Positions 1 through 8,126 of a stretch of DNA of 8,522 nucleotides are shown piece after piece. The notes beneath the pieces were generated by a model. That model searched no databases and was not told the DNA's origin. It worked only from the letters and a program-made list of their open reading frames with translations. The stretch lies in contig JAFCZU010000116.1 of assembly GCA_019314185.1 (NCBI GenBank), positions 1 through 8,522 of the forward strand, given 5' to 3'. The translations under genes and the position numbers were made by a program. How positions within the stretch are numbered: the first letter of the stretch is position 1; each line of letters starts with the position of its first letter. This DNA comes from Deltaproteobacteria bacterium (GTDB lineage Bacteria; Desulfobacterota; Desulfobacteria; Desulfobacterales; ETH-SRB1).

Positions 1-5
1 TAAGA

Positions 6-47
6 GAACCCCTTTTCATTATAATGAGAGAAGGGGTTTCGTCTTTT
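6..47 (+). terminator. Probable intrinsic terminator of an upstream gene
   Basis: The arms AACCCCTT (7-14) and AAGGGGTT (31-38) are perfectly complementary. The stem can extend inward with a few imperfect pairs around the AT-rich centre. It is followed on the + strand by a T-rich run broken by CGTC (37-47). This is the usual shape of a Rho-independent terminator reading rightward. The window opens with TAA at 1-3, which could be the stop codon of the upstream gene, but its frame cannot be seen. The element would insulate the helicase operon from upstream transcription. The interrupted T-tract makes its strength uncertain. Confidence 0.6.
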
Positions 48-168
48 ATGATAATCAAACTGATCTGATCAAGCTGAAAGACGTGAAGCTTATCTGTGGA
101 AAGAATATAAAAAATAAAGAAATGTTATATATGCAAAATGTATCACAGCTAACCAAGGAGTAATAAAA
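48..168 (+). promoter_or_regulatory. AT-rich leader of the helicase operon, weak promoter candidate
   Basis: This 121-nt gap between the terminator and the first helicase gene is the only place in the window where an operon promoter would be expected. The best sigma-70-like candidate is TATAAA at 106-111 with GTGAAG at 83-88, 17 nt apart, but the -35 half matches the consensus at only about three of six positions. A second AT-rich run, TTATATAT, lies at 125-132. An interrupted palindrome, TGATC-T-GATCA, sits at 61-71 and could be an operator, though it is short. No riboswitch or attenuator is evident. Confidence 0.3.
155..160 (+). promoter_or_regulatory. Ribosome binding site of the DUF1998 helicase gene
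   Basis: AAGGAG lies 8 nt before the ATG at 169. This near-consensus Shine-Dalgarno site fixes the start of the first helicase. It is the strongest of the three ribosome binding sites in the window. Confidence 0.8.
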
Positions 169-3100
169 ATGCAAGAATCCATAGACATTTTTAATATCCA
201 TCAAAGGATAATGGATGATTATAAGCATTTTGTTAGCAGCTTTATAAATATTAAAGATGAGAAAATTAAAGAAGTAGTCGAAACAGAAATAAATCAGGGG
301 AAGTTCTGGCCTGAACCTTTAATACAGTTTAACCCTTCATTTGAACAAGGTGAATCAGCACAGTCTCTTTGTGATCAAGGCATACTGCATCCCGATATAT
401 CTATAATTTTTAAGAATTACGACCTATTTAAACATCAGGTTGAGGCAATAAAAAAGGGTGTCGAGGGTTTGGATTTTGTCGTAACTTCAGGTACAGGCTC
501 CGGCAAGTCATTAACTTTTTTAGGCACAATATTTGATTGCCTTTTACAAAATAAAACCGGAGCCGGGATTAAAGCGGTTATTGTTTATCCTATGAACGCT
601 TTAATTAATTCCCAGTTTGAAGAGATAAAAAAATTTAGAGACAACTATAAAAATGCAACTGGTAAGGATTTTCCAATAACATTTGCAAAATACACGGGAC
701 AGGAGGATGAAGAAGAAAGAAAGAGGATAAAGAGCGAACTCCCGGACATTATCCTCACAAATTATATGATGCTGGAGTTGATCCTGACAAGATCAAAAGA
801 AGATATTATCCGAAATTCAATATTTGATAATCTTAAATACCTTGTATTGGATGAACTTCATACTTACAGGGGCAGACAGGGATCAGATGTAGCTATTTTA
901 ATAAGAAGAATTAAAGCACAGGCGGCTAATAGCATATTATGTATAGGTACTTCGGCCACTATGGTTTCTGAGGGCACAATTTTCGAACAGAAAAAGAAAG
1001 TGTCTGAGGTTGCATCAAAGATATTTGGGACTCTGTTTTCAGAAGAGCAGGTTATCAATGAATATCTGATCAGATGTTTTGATTTTCAAGGCAAACTGTC
1101 GAGTAAGGAAGATTTGGTAAAAGTCTTACAGGAAGAAATCAATCCTGATGACCCGGAAGAAAAATTAAAAACATTCCCCTTAAGCGGCTGGCTTGAAAAC
1201 AAAATAGCTCTTGATGAAAACAGCGGTCTGCTCGTAAGGCACAAACCCATGCAGTTTTCCCGGATTACAAATCAGCTTGCCGAAGATGCCGGACTCGATG
1301 AAAGCCTTTGCGAATTTCAGATAAAAAAGTTTTTAAGATGGATATCAAATGTTAACGAAAAGCTTGAAGATAAAAGATATACATACCTTCCGTATAAAGT
1401 TCACCAACTGATATCCCAAACAGGGACTGTATATGTATCTCTGGACAATGGTGATGACCGAATTATAAGTCTTGATCCTGCAAGCCATAAGGGCCATGGT
1501 GACAACAGAATTCCTTTATTCCCGGTAGTCTTTTCCAGAATTTCAGGTCATGGATTTATCTGTGTGAATAAAGATCTTGATAATGAAGTTTTAAGGCCGC
1601 GTGAGTTCAGAGAAATTTTAAGCGATGAAGAAGACATTACATCAGGATATATTATTAAAGGCTCGGATGTGTGGAATCCTGATATAGATCTTGAACAGCT
1701 TCCTCCTGCCTGGGTTAAAGTTGACAAATCGGGTAATTACAAGGCTCAAAAAAGATATAAGGACAGATTACCCCAAAAAATATATTTTGATCAAAAAGGA
1801 AATTTTTCAAGCAGAAACGAATATGAATATGAAGGCTGGTTTATGCTGGCAAAGCTTTTATTCGATCCCACATGCGGGGCGCAATACGATCCAAAAACAA
1901 ATGAAGCAACGAAACTCACAAGGCTGGGCAGTGAAGGCCGCAGCACATCAACAACAGTGTTGTCATATTCAGTTTTAACTCAACTTGAAGAACATGGATT
2001 TCAGCCAAAAGATCAGAAGTTATTAAGCTTTACAGATAACAGGCAGGATGCCGCCCTTCAGTCGGGTCATTTCAATGATTCATTAAAAGTTGTTCAGCTT
2101 AGATCAGCAATTTGTCAGGCCCTTATTAAACATAAAGAGAGGGACTTTACAAATCTGGATCAGGCCATATTCGAGGCCCTTGATCTTTCTCCGGAAGAAT
2201 ATGCTGCTAATCCCACAACAAAATTTCCCGGAGCAATAAAGGACAATGAAAATGCATTAAAAAACTATTTAATGTATCGAGCTTTATATGATTTAAGACG
2301 CGGCTGGCGGGTTGTGCTTCCCAATCTTGAACAGTGCGCTCTTCTTAGCATTGGCTACAAACATCTCAATGAGAACTGTACGTCTGATGAAAGTTGGCAA
2401 GGCGTGCCGTTTCTTGAGGGCCTTTCACATAAAGAGCGGATTGAAATCGTTTCTGAAATTCTGGAATTTTTCAGGAAATCTTATGCACTATCCAGTGAAG
2501 AGTATTTAACTCAAAACTCTATTAATGAGAAATACAAGGAAATTAAAGAAAGGTTAAAATCCCCATGGAAATTTGATGAAAACGAAGAAATAACAAACCC
2601 GGTCAGAATGGCATATGAACCGTTAAAAAGAGGTTTCAGGATTTTCTGGAAAAGTATAGGGCCAACAAGTGCTTTGGGAAAATATCTTAAATATGAAGCT
2701 AACCGCAAGGGAATTGTTTTTAATAATGAAGCTTACAGGGATTTCATAAAACTATTACTAAAACTGCTGAAAGAAGCAGGCTGGCTGAAGGAAACAACTG
2801 AAAAAAACAGGGACAATCAGGAAACATATCTATACCAGCTTAGAATTGACCAGATTATATGGAAGATAGGTGATGGCAAAACCATAAAGCCGGATTATGT
2901 TAAAATCAGATCTTATAAAGGTTATGAACAAAAACCGAACACTTTTTACCAGAAATTATATCAGACTGATTTTAGAAAGAGGAAAAAGCTGATTGGCAAG
3001 GAGCATACCGGCCAGATAAGCAATGAAGACAGGATAGAAAGGGAAGAAAAATTCAAAACAGGCGAATACAGCGCCCTGTTCTGCTCACCTACAATGGAGC

Positions 3101-5259
3101 TTGGGATTGATATTGCTGATTTAAACGTTGTCCATATGAGAAATGTCCCGCCCAACCCTGCAAACTATGCACAAAGAAGCGGCAGGGCAGGAAGGAGCGG
3201 TCAGGCAGCGCTAATCTTTACAAGCTGTTCTGTGTATTCCCCACATGACAGCCATTACTTCAAACATGCGACTGATCTTGTATCAGGTATTGTAGCCCCG
3301 CCTAAAATTGACATTACAAATCAGGAATTGCTGGAGACACATCTTAATGCACTATATCTTGCAAAAGCAAAACTAAGTGAGCTGAATCAGCATCTGATCG
3401 ATCTTGTTGATAAAGATGACAAAGAAAACCTCCCGCTGTTATCTGAAGTTGAGGAGCAGTTGAATTTAGGCCGGCATTCAAAAATAGAAATAAAGTTTAT
3501 TTTTGAAAAAGTGGTTAATGACCTTAAATCCATAAAATCAGCATCATTGTCATGGCTGAATGATGAATGGATAGACAGGGTAATCAACCTGGCACCTAAA
3601 ACTTTTGACAGATCTTTGGATAGATGGAGAAGATTATATATTGCCGTCCAAAAACAGCTTACTGAGGCTAACAGGACCATAGAAAGCGGCCTGTATCTGA
3701 GTACATCCGATGAAATGAAGGAGGCTAAAAGAAATGTTGCCCAGGCAATCAGGCAGAGAGATCTTCTGGAAAACAGAATATCTTACAGCAGCCTTTCGGA
3801 ATTTTACCCTTACCGGTATCTTGCATCGGAGGGTTTCCTGCCAGGATATAATTTCACACGCCTGCCCATGAGAACATATATTCCTGTCGGTGATTCAGGA
3901 GAATATATATCAAGACCAAGGTTCATTGCTTTAAGAGAGTTCGGCCCACGCAATATTATTTATCACAAAGGATCCAAGTATCAGATAGAACAATTGCTTT
4001 CACAGGAGTCGGAATCGCATTTAAAATCCGCAAAGGTCAGTACAAAGTCAGGTTATATCCTGATGGAAGATGAATATGATTATGAGATATGTCCTTTCAG
4101 TAATGTTTCGCTCAGCGGAGGTGAAAATAAGGAAATATTTACAGACCTTCTTGAAATGGCTGAAACCCGTACAAGGGAAATGGACAGAATCTCCTGTGAA
4201 GAGGAAGAGAGGCTCTCCCGCGGATTCGACATTAAAACATACTTTTCCATGCCGGCAGGCGGCCTGAATAATATCCGCACGGCTAAAATTAAAAATGACG
4301 ATGAAGAGTTCTTATATGTACGTTTTCTTCCATGCGCCCGTCTGGTACAGATCAACAATAAATGGCGGCGGTCAAAGGCTAAAGGCTTTTTAATGGGCTT
4401 AAATACAGGCGCATGGAAGAAAGAAACCTTTGATCATAATGCAGAATCAGCCGAACCGGTCAGAAGGATAAAACTTGTCACATATGATACAGCAGATGCC
4501 CTTTATATAGAGCCGATTAAATCACTGGCCCTCACTCCGGCAGGCGTTATTACTTTGCAGTACGCCCTAAAGCGCGCAGTTGAGAATGTTTTTCAGGTTG
4601 AGCCAAGAGAGATCGGCGCAGAACTTATGGGAGATGAATCACAGCCAAATATTTTTCTCTATGAGGCTTCAGAAGGGAGCCTTGGTGTTTTATCACAGTT
4701 TATCGAAGACAAGGATGTTTTTAGAAATGTTATTTCAGAAGCGATCAGCATATGCCGCTTTGATGATGAAAACTATGATGATGAAGCCTCTTATGATGAT
4801 CTTTTGAACTATTATAACCAGAGATATCATAATGTGATTAACCGGTTTGAAATTAAAGATGCCCTTAATAAGCTCAAAGTGTGTGATGTCGAAATCATTA
4901 CCAGCAAAATATTTGGAGATTATGAAGAGCAGTATCAGCAGCTTTTAAAAGGGATTGATCCAAATTCTTCAACTGAGCTCGAATTTTTAAATTACCTTCA
5001 TAAAAATGGGCTAAAACTACCGGATGCCACCCAGAAAGTTGTTGAAGGAATTTACTGTCAGCCTGATTTTTTCTATGAACCTGATGTATGGGTTTTTTGC
5101 GATGGAACACCCCATGATGAGCCTGAAGTTAAGAAAAAAGACAGAAACCAGCGTAGTGCTATTTTGAACAGAGGGGATCAGGTTTTTGTGTATTATTATC
5201 AGGACAAATTGGAAGATATAATCGGCAAAAGGCCGGATATTTTTAAAAAGGTAAAATAA
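169..5259 (+). CDS. DEAD/DEAH-box helicase with DUF1998 (MZB) region and Vsr-like C-terminal segment, DISARM-like defence
   Basis: A 1696-residue superfamily 2 helicase, predicted to be a cytoplasmic ATP-driven DNA translocase; no signal peptide or membrane segment is seen. Visible motifs in order: Q-motif-like LFKHQ (86-90), Walker A TSGTGSGKS (106-114), YPMNAL motif Ia (140-145), YTGQE (175-179), Walker B DELH (228-231) followed by YRGRQGSDVA, motif III TSAT (261-264), SEGRSTSTT (588-596), SFTDNRQDAAL (620-630), motif V MELGID (976-981) and motif VI QRSGRAGR (1002-1009). The SEFYPYRYLASEGFLPGYNF signature is at 1210-1229. A DUF1998/MZB region covers about 1445-1565, with LYEASEGSLGVL at 1497-1508. 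The last 65 residues resemble a Vsr-type nuclease fold (PDF 1632-1634, CDG 1644-1646, H1649). There is no CxxC pair in the protein, and the usual zinc cysteines of the DUF1998 region are absent. ATG 169 is supported by a good ribosome binding site. The next gene starts 4 nt after its stop. The helicase assignment is near certain; the defence role is inferred from family and partner. Confidence 0.93.
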   Translation: MQESIDIFNIHQRIMDDYKHFVSSFINIKDEKIKEVVETEINQGKFWPEPLIQFNPSFEQGESAQSLCDQGILHPDISIIFKNYDLFKHQVEAIKKGVEGLDFVVTSGTGSGKSLTFLGTIFDCLLQNKTGAGIKAVIVYPMNALINSQFEEIKKFRDNYKNATGKDFPITFAKYTGQEDEEERKRIKSELPDIILTNYMMLELILTRSKEDIIRNSIFDNLKYLVLDELHTYRGRQGSDVAILIRRIKAQAANSILCIGTSATMVSEGTIFEQKKKVSEVASKIFGTLFSEEQVINEYLIRCFDFQGKLSSKEDLVKVLQEEINPDDPEEKLKTFPLSGWLENKIALDENSGLLVRHKPMQFSRITNQLAEDAGLDESLCEFQIKKFLRWISNVNEKLEDKRYTYLPYKVHQLISQTGTVYVSLDNGDDRIISLDPASHKGHGDNRIPLFPVVFSRISGHGFICVNKDLDNEVLRPREFREILSDEEDITSGYIIKGSDVWNPDIDLEQLPPAWVKVDKSGNYKAQKRYKDRLPQKIYFDQKGNFSSRNEYEYEGWFMLAKLLFDPTCGAQYDPKTNEATKLTRLGSEGRSTSTTVLSYSVLTQLEEHGFQPKDQKLLSFTDNRQDAALQSGHFNDSLKVVQLRSAICQALIKHKERDFTNLDQAIFEALDLSPEEYAANPTTKFPGAIKDNENALKNYLMYRALYDLRRGWRVVLPNLEQCALLSIGYKHLNENCTSDESWQGVPFLEGLSHKERIEIVSEILEFFRKSYALSSEEYLTQNSINEKYKEIKERLKSPWKFDENEEITNPVRMAYEPLKRGFRIFWKSIGPTSALGKYLKYEANRKGIVFNNEAYRDFIKLLLKLLKEAGWLKETTEKNRDNQETYLYQLRIDQIIWKIGDGKTIKPDYVKIRSYKGYEQKPNTFYQKLYQTDFRKRKKLIGKEHTGQISNEDRIEREEKFKTGEYSALFCSPTMELGIDIADLNVVHMRNVPPNPANYAQRSGRAGRSGQAALIFTSCSVYSPHDSHYFKHATDLVSGIVAPPKIDITNQELLETHLNALYLAKAKLSELNQHLIDLVDKDDKENLPLLSEVEEQLNLGRHSKIEIKFIFEKVVNDLKSIKSASLSWLNDEWIDRVINLAPKTFDRSLDRWRRLYIAVQKQLTEANRTIESGLYLSTSDEMKEAKRNVAQAIRQRDLLENRISYSSLSEFYPYRYLASEGFLPGYNFTRLPMRTYIPVGDSGEYISRPRFIALREFGPRNIIYHKGSKYQIEQLLSQESESHLKSAKVSTKSGYILMEDEYDYEICPFSNVSLSGGENKEIFTDLLEMAETRTREMDRISCEEEERLSRGFDIKTYFSMPAGGLNNIRTAKIKNDDEEFLYVRFLPCARLVQINNKWRRSKAKGFLMGLNTGAWKKETFDHNAESAEPVRRIKLVTYDTADALYIEPIKSLALTPAGVITLQYALKRAVENVFQVEPREIGAELMGDESQPNIFLYEASEGSLGVLSQFIEDKDVFRNVISEAISICRFDDENYDDEASYDDLLNYYNQRYHNVINRFEIKDALNKLKVCDVEIITSKIFGDYEEQYQQLLKGIDPNSSTELEFLNYLHKNGLKLPDATQKVVEGIYCQPDFFYEPDVWVFCDGTPHDEPEVKKKDRNQRSAILNRGDQVFVYYYQDKLEDIIGKRPDIFKKVK
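4561..4845 (+). other. DUF1998/MZB region lacking the zinc-binding cysteines
   Basis: Codons 1465-1559 of the first helicase encode the family's ALxxAVExxFQVEPREI segment, the LYEASEGSLGVL turn, and the block ending in LLNYYNQRYHNVINR. In typical DUF1998 proteins, as I recall the family, the last block begins CYDCL and works with upstream cysteines as a zinc knuckle. Here the matching residues read SYDDL (Ser1541, Asp1544), and only Cys1529 remains nearby. The alignment around this block is otherwise close, so the change looks like residue replacement and not loss of the region. Confidence 0.7.
4760..4801 (+). repeat. Three short TGATGAT-containing repeats within the DUF1998 region
   Basis: TGATGAT occurs three times in 42 nt: at 4760-4767 (after TT), 4774-4784 (TATGATGATGA) and 4791-4801 (TTATGATGATC). 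They encode FDDE, YDDE and YDDL in an acidic stretch directly over the place where zinc-binding cysteines are expected. The repeats are too short and imperfect to be a clear tandem array and may reflect only acidic composition. Confidence 0.4.
5062..5256 (+). other. Vsr/DUF559-like PD-(D/E)XK nuclease segment at the helicase C-terminus
   Basis: Codons 1632-1696 show the sequence pattern of very-short-patch-repair-type nucleases: PDF (1632-1634), a short hydrophobic strand WVFCDG (1641-1646) followed by H1649, then D1658, R1662 and a late G1669 before the strand VFVYYY. In Vsr the equivalent PD and strand-HG/DG-x-x-H positions carry the catalytic Asp and His. The glutamate often seen in the DUF559 version (ExDG) is Phe1643 here, so the Vsr comparison is the better one. 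Activity cannot be judged from sequence alone. Confidence 0.55.
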
Positions 5260-5263
5260 ATTC

Positions 5264-8107
5264 ATGAAATTCAAGGCAGGCTCACTGGTTTCAGCCAGAA
5301 ACAGGGACTGGGTTGTACTTCCTTCAAATGACGATAAGCTGATTTTGCTAAAGCCCCTTGGCGGGTCAGAGGAAGAGATAACAGGTATTTATCTGCCCCT
5401 TGCTTTTGCCGAGGACAGGATCGAGTCCGCAAACTTTCCATATCCTTCTGCGAAAGATCTGGGGGATATTGCATCTGCCAGATTATTATATAATGCCACA
5501 CGATTGTCGTTTCGAAACGGCGCAGGCCCTTTCAGGTCTCTGGCAAAGTTTTCGTTCAGGCCGCGCTCATACCAGATGGTTCCGCTTATCATGGCCCTCA
5601 AGCAGGAAGACCCCTTGCGGCTGTTAATTGCAGATGATGTTGGTGTGGGCAAAACAATCGAGGCCCTGATAATATTAAAGGAGCTTCTTGAACGAAGAGT
5701 GATCAAACGTTTTGCCGTTATTGTCCTGCCCCATTTATGTGAGCAGTGGCAGGCGGAACTTAAAGACAAATTCGGTATTGAGGCTGTTGTTATCAGGTCA
5801 AACACACAGGCAAGGCTGGACAGAGAAATTCTAGGTGACACGAGCGTATTTCACCATTATCCATACCAGGTTATTTCCATTGATTATATAAAATCCGACC
5901 AGCGAAGGCAGGTTTTTATTCAGGAATGTCCGGAGTTTATTATTGTTGATGAGGCACATACATGTTCAGTCGCTTCAGGAGCAAAGACCGTCCAGCAGCA
6001 GAGATATCAACTCATTAGAGATATTTCAAAAAAGCCCGGCCAGCATATGATGTATCTTACCGCAACTCCTCACAGTGGCAAGGCAGAGCAGTTCAGCTCC
6101 CTTCTCGGTTTAATAAAGCCTGAATATCAGTCTCTTGATCTTCCAGGCGCTACTCAAAACCAGCGCAGGGATCTTGCAAGATATTATGTCCAGAGAAGGC
6201 GGGCTGATGTCGAAAAGTGGATGAACGAAGACACCCCTTTCCCAAAACGGGATGCCGGAGAATTTCAGTATGATCTGTCAAAAAAGTATTCGGAATTTTA
6301 TGATGATATCCTCGATTTTGCACTCGGTCTGACAAGAAGCGGTGATTTTCATGAAGGCAGAAAACGCATAAGATACTGGTCCGCCCTTGCTTTGCTCAGG
6401 GGTGTAATGTCAAGTCCTGCTGCAGGCGTTGAAATGATAAAAAACCGGGTAAAAAAGCAAACTGCTTCTGATGTAGCTGACGATGCTGTTGAAACAGATG
6501 AAAACCCGATCATGGATGATGATTATGACAGTGCAAAGGATTATACACCCACCGGAATTATAAATAAAACAGACTGGACAGACACTGAAAATAAAAAGTT
6601 GGATAAGCTTGCAAAGCTGCTGGAAGAACTTCATGGTATAAAGCACGATTTAAAAGCAGCCCGGGTACTGGAGATTGTCAGCAAGTGGCTGAAAGAGGGC
6701 TATAATCCTGTTGTGTTTTGCCGTTTTATCAAAACTGCCAATTACCTTGGAGAGATTCTTAAAACAAATTTGAAAAAAATCAATGTTCAGGTTGTTACCA
6801 GTGAAGATCCTGACGAGGTCAGGAAGGCAAGAATCGATGATATGGAATCATCATCCAAAAAGGTTCTTGTTGCTACCGACTGTATGAGCGAAGGAATAAA
6901 TCTTCAGAATCAGTTTACCGCAGTGTTGCATTACGACCTTCCCTGGAATCCGAACCGCCTGGAACAGCGTGAAGGGAGAATTGATCGTTACGGCCAGAGT
7001 TCAAAAAATGTGAAGGCATACCTTTTGTATGGTACGAATAACCCAATAGACGGAGTTGTGTTGAAAGTTCTTTTAAGAAAGGTGCGGGAGATCAGGCGCT
7101 CTACAGGAATTTCCATACCATTTCCTGAAGACAGCAAATCTCTTATGGATTCAGTTCTTCAAGCTGTTATTTCAGATTCACAAGCTGCGGCAAGAAGGCG
7201 CAATGCAAGACAGCTTACATTTGATTTTGGTGATGTCAATGAAGTCAGACAGAAGGAACTTATTGCAACAAAGGCTATTGAAAAGGCAGCAGACCGTGAA
7301 CATGCATCACGAACCATATTTGCCCAGCATGCCATTAAGGCAAATGAAATTGAGCAGGATCTCAAACAGGCGGATGAGGCGATTGGAAACCCCGGTGCCG
7401 TTGAATCCTTTGTCACCGAATCGCTGATGACCCTTCTTGGCGTTCAGATCACAAGAGATAAAAAACCCAAGGGCTATACATTGTATACCGCCAACCTGCC
7501 GCCAGTTCTAAAAAGTGCGCTCCCTCCGGAAAAACAACTTAAAGTCAGCTTTTTTTCACCTACTCCTGAAGGGCATGTCTATCTTGGCCGAAATCATCTT
7601 TTTGTTGAACAGCTTTGCCAGTATCTTATGGCAAACGCATTAAGCATTGATACCAAATACGGCCCTGCCAGGTCAGCCGTAATAAGATGCCAAGATGTAA
7701 AGATTAAGACAACACTTTTACTTTTCAGGGTCAGAAACGTTATTGAGGAAAAGAAAGGCAAAAACCAGTTTGTGGCCGAGGAAGTGCTTTTATGGGGCTA
7801 CAGGGGAAGCTCTTCTGATAATGATATTTTAGATAAGGATGAAGTCAGGCATTTGATGGATCAGGTACTTCCGTCCGCAAATATTACTGAGCAGGCAAAG
7901 GCGAGCTTTCTTGATAATGAGCTGGAAAACATTTCAGAGCTTAGAAATGAATTTGATAAAATTGCCCTTAAAAGGGCTGAAATCCTAGTTGATGCCCATG
8001 AGCGGTTCAGAAAAGTTATGGGCGGAAAGAGATTCAAGGTCGTCGAGCCGGTTCTTCCAATGGATTTAATGGGAGTATATATATTTCTTCCGGATACTGG
8101 AAATTAA
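5264..8107 (+). CDS. SNF2/RapA-type helicase, DrmD-like
   Basis: A 947-residue Swi2/Snf2-family ATPase, predicted to move along double-stranded DNA. An N-terminal small domain (about 1-100) contains GSLVSARNRDWVVLP and leads into AGPFRSL and PRSYQMVPL. The motor follows: Walker A ADDVGVGKT (123-131), PHLCEQWQ, DEAH box (229-232), motif III TATPHSG (266-272), QRRRADV (310-316), an acidic linker (about 403-422), PVVFCRF (482-488), motif V ATDCMSEGINLQ (537-548) and motif VI QREGRIDRYGQ (568-578). All catalytic motifs are intact. The C-terminal third is charged and helical, ending in LPMDLMGVYIFLPD, as in DISARM DrmD and related helicases. The start at 5264 lies 4 nt after the stop of the first helicase, with only a weak AAAAAGG 12 nt upstream, so translational coupling is likely. 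GC is visibly higher than in the 5' part of the first gene. The SNF2 call is very secure; the DrmD-like subfamily is recognised from memory of family sequences. Confidence 0.93.
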   Translation: MKFKAGSLVSARNRDWVVLPSNDDKLILLKPLGGSEEEITGIYLPLAFAEDRIESANFPYPSAKDLGDIASARLLYNATRLSFRNGAGPFRSLAKFSFRPRSYQMVPLIMALKQEDPLRLLIADDVGVGKTIEALIILKELLERRVIKRFAVIVLPHLCEQWQAELKDKFGIEAVVIRSNTQARLDREILGDTSVFHHYPYQVISIDYIKSDQRRQVFIQECPEFIIVDEAHTCSVASGAKTVQQQRYQLIRDISKKPGQHMMYLTATPHSGKAEQFSSLLGLIKPEYQSLDLPGATQNQRRDLARYYVQRRRADVEKWMNEDTPFPKRDAGEFQYDLSKKYSEFYDDILDFALGLTRSGDFHEGRKRIRYWSALALLRGVMSSPAAGVEMIKNRVKKQTASDVADDAVETDENPIMDDDYDSAKDYTPTGIINKTDWTDTENKKLDKLAKLLEELHGIKHDLKAARVLEIVSKWLKEGYNPVVFCRFIKTANYLGEILKTNLKKINVQVVTSEDPDEVRKARIDDMESSSKKVLVATDCMSEGINLQNQFTAVLHYDLPWNPNRLEQREGRIDRYGQSSKNVKAYLLYGTNNPIDGVVLKVLLRKVREIRRSTGISIPFPEDSKSLMDSVLQAVISDSQAAARRRNARQLTFDFGDVNEVRQKELIATKAIEKAADREHASRTIFAQHAIKANEIEQDLKQADEAIGNPGAVESFVTESLMTLLGVQITRDKKPKGYTLYTANLPPVLKSALPPEKQLKVSFFSPTPEGHVYLGRNHLFVEQLCQYLMANALSIDTKYGPARSAVIRCQDVKIKTTLLLFRVRNVIEEKKGKNQFVAEEVLLWGYRGSSSDNDILDKDEVRHLMDQVLPSANITEQAKASFLDNELENISELRNEFDKIALKRAEILVDAHERFRKVMGGKRFKVVEPVLPMDLMGVYIFLPDTGN

Positions 8108-8109
8108 TG

Positions 8110-8120
8110 CCTTTAAAGGA
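8110..8120 (+). promoter_or_regulatory. Ribosome binding site inside a perfect 10-bp palindrome
   Basis: CCTTTAAAGG (8110-8119) is a perfect palindrome lying between the SNF2 helicase stop and the ORF6N gene. Its right half plus the next base gives AAAGGA (8115-8120), the Shine-Dalgarno site 6 nt before ATG 8127. ATG 8124 is also in frame but only 3 nt from the site, and ATG 8136 is 15 nt away, so 8127 is preferred. A protein bound here as DNA operator, or pairing in the mRNA, could control the third gene separately from the helicases. This regulatory role is inference. Confidence 0.45.
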
Positions 8121-8126
8121 TGAATG

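Noticed and set aside
61..71. TGATC-T-GATCA palindrome in the leader as an operator
   Set aside because: Arms of only five bases around one base, built from two overlapping TGATC copies, are easily found by chance. It is mentioned in the leader entry but not supported as a site.
169..1000. Lower GC at the 5' end of the first helicase gene as a sign of recent mosaic transfer
   Set aside because: The difference from the second gene is visible by eye but gradual, with no sharp boundary, repeat or mobile-element trace. AT-rich gene starts are common.
3387..4358. Minus-strand open frames of 92-97 codons within the first helicase gene
   Set aside because: They are opposite strongly conserved helicase-family sequence and have no family resemblance; their openness follows from codon composition of the sense strand.
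5245..5275. Possibility that the two helicases are one gene split by a stop or frameshift
   Set aside because: The second protein has its own ATG, a recognisable N-terminal domain and a full family length. The first ends naturally after the nuclease-like segment. This is a tight operon junction.
5389..5841. 150-codon open frame on the minus strand
   Set aside because: It lies entirely within the SNF2 helicase gene over its conserved N-terminal and Walker A coding region, has no recognisable domain and no separate ribosome site that I can support. It is a shadow of the real gene.
169..8107. Calling the locus canonical DISARM with symbols drmA, drmB and drmD
   Set aside because: No methyltransferase or PLD gene is visible, gene order differs, and the helicase and DUF1998 parts are on one protein. 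Subfamily assignment needs profile searches.
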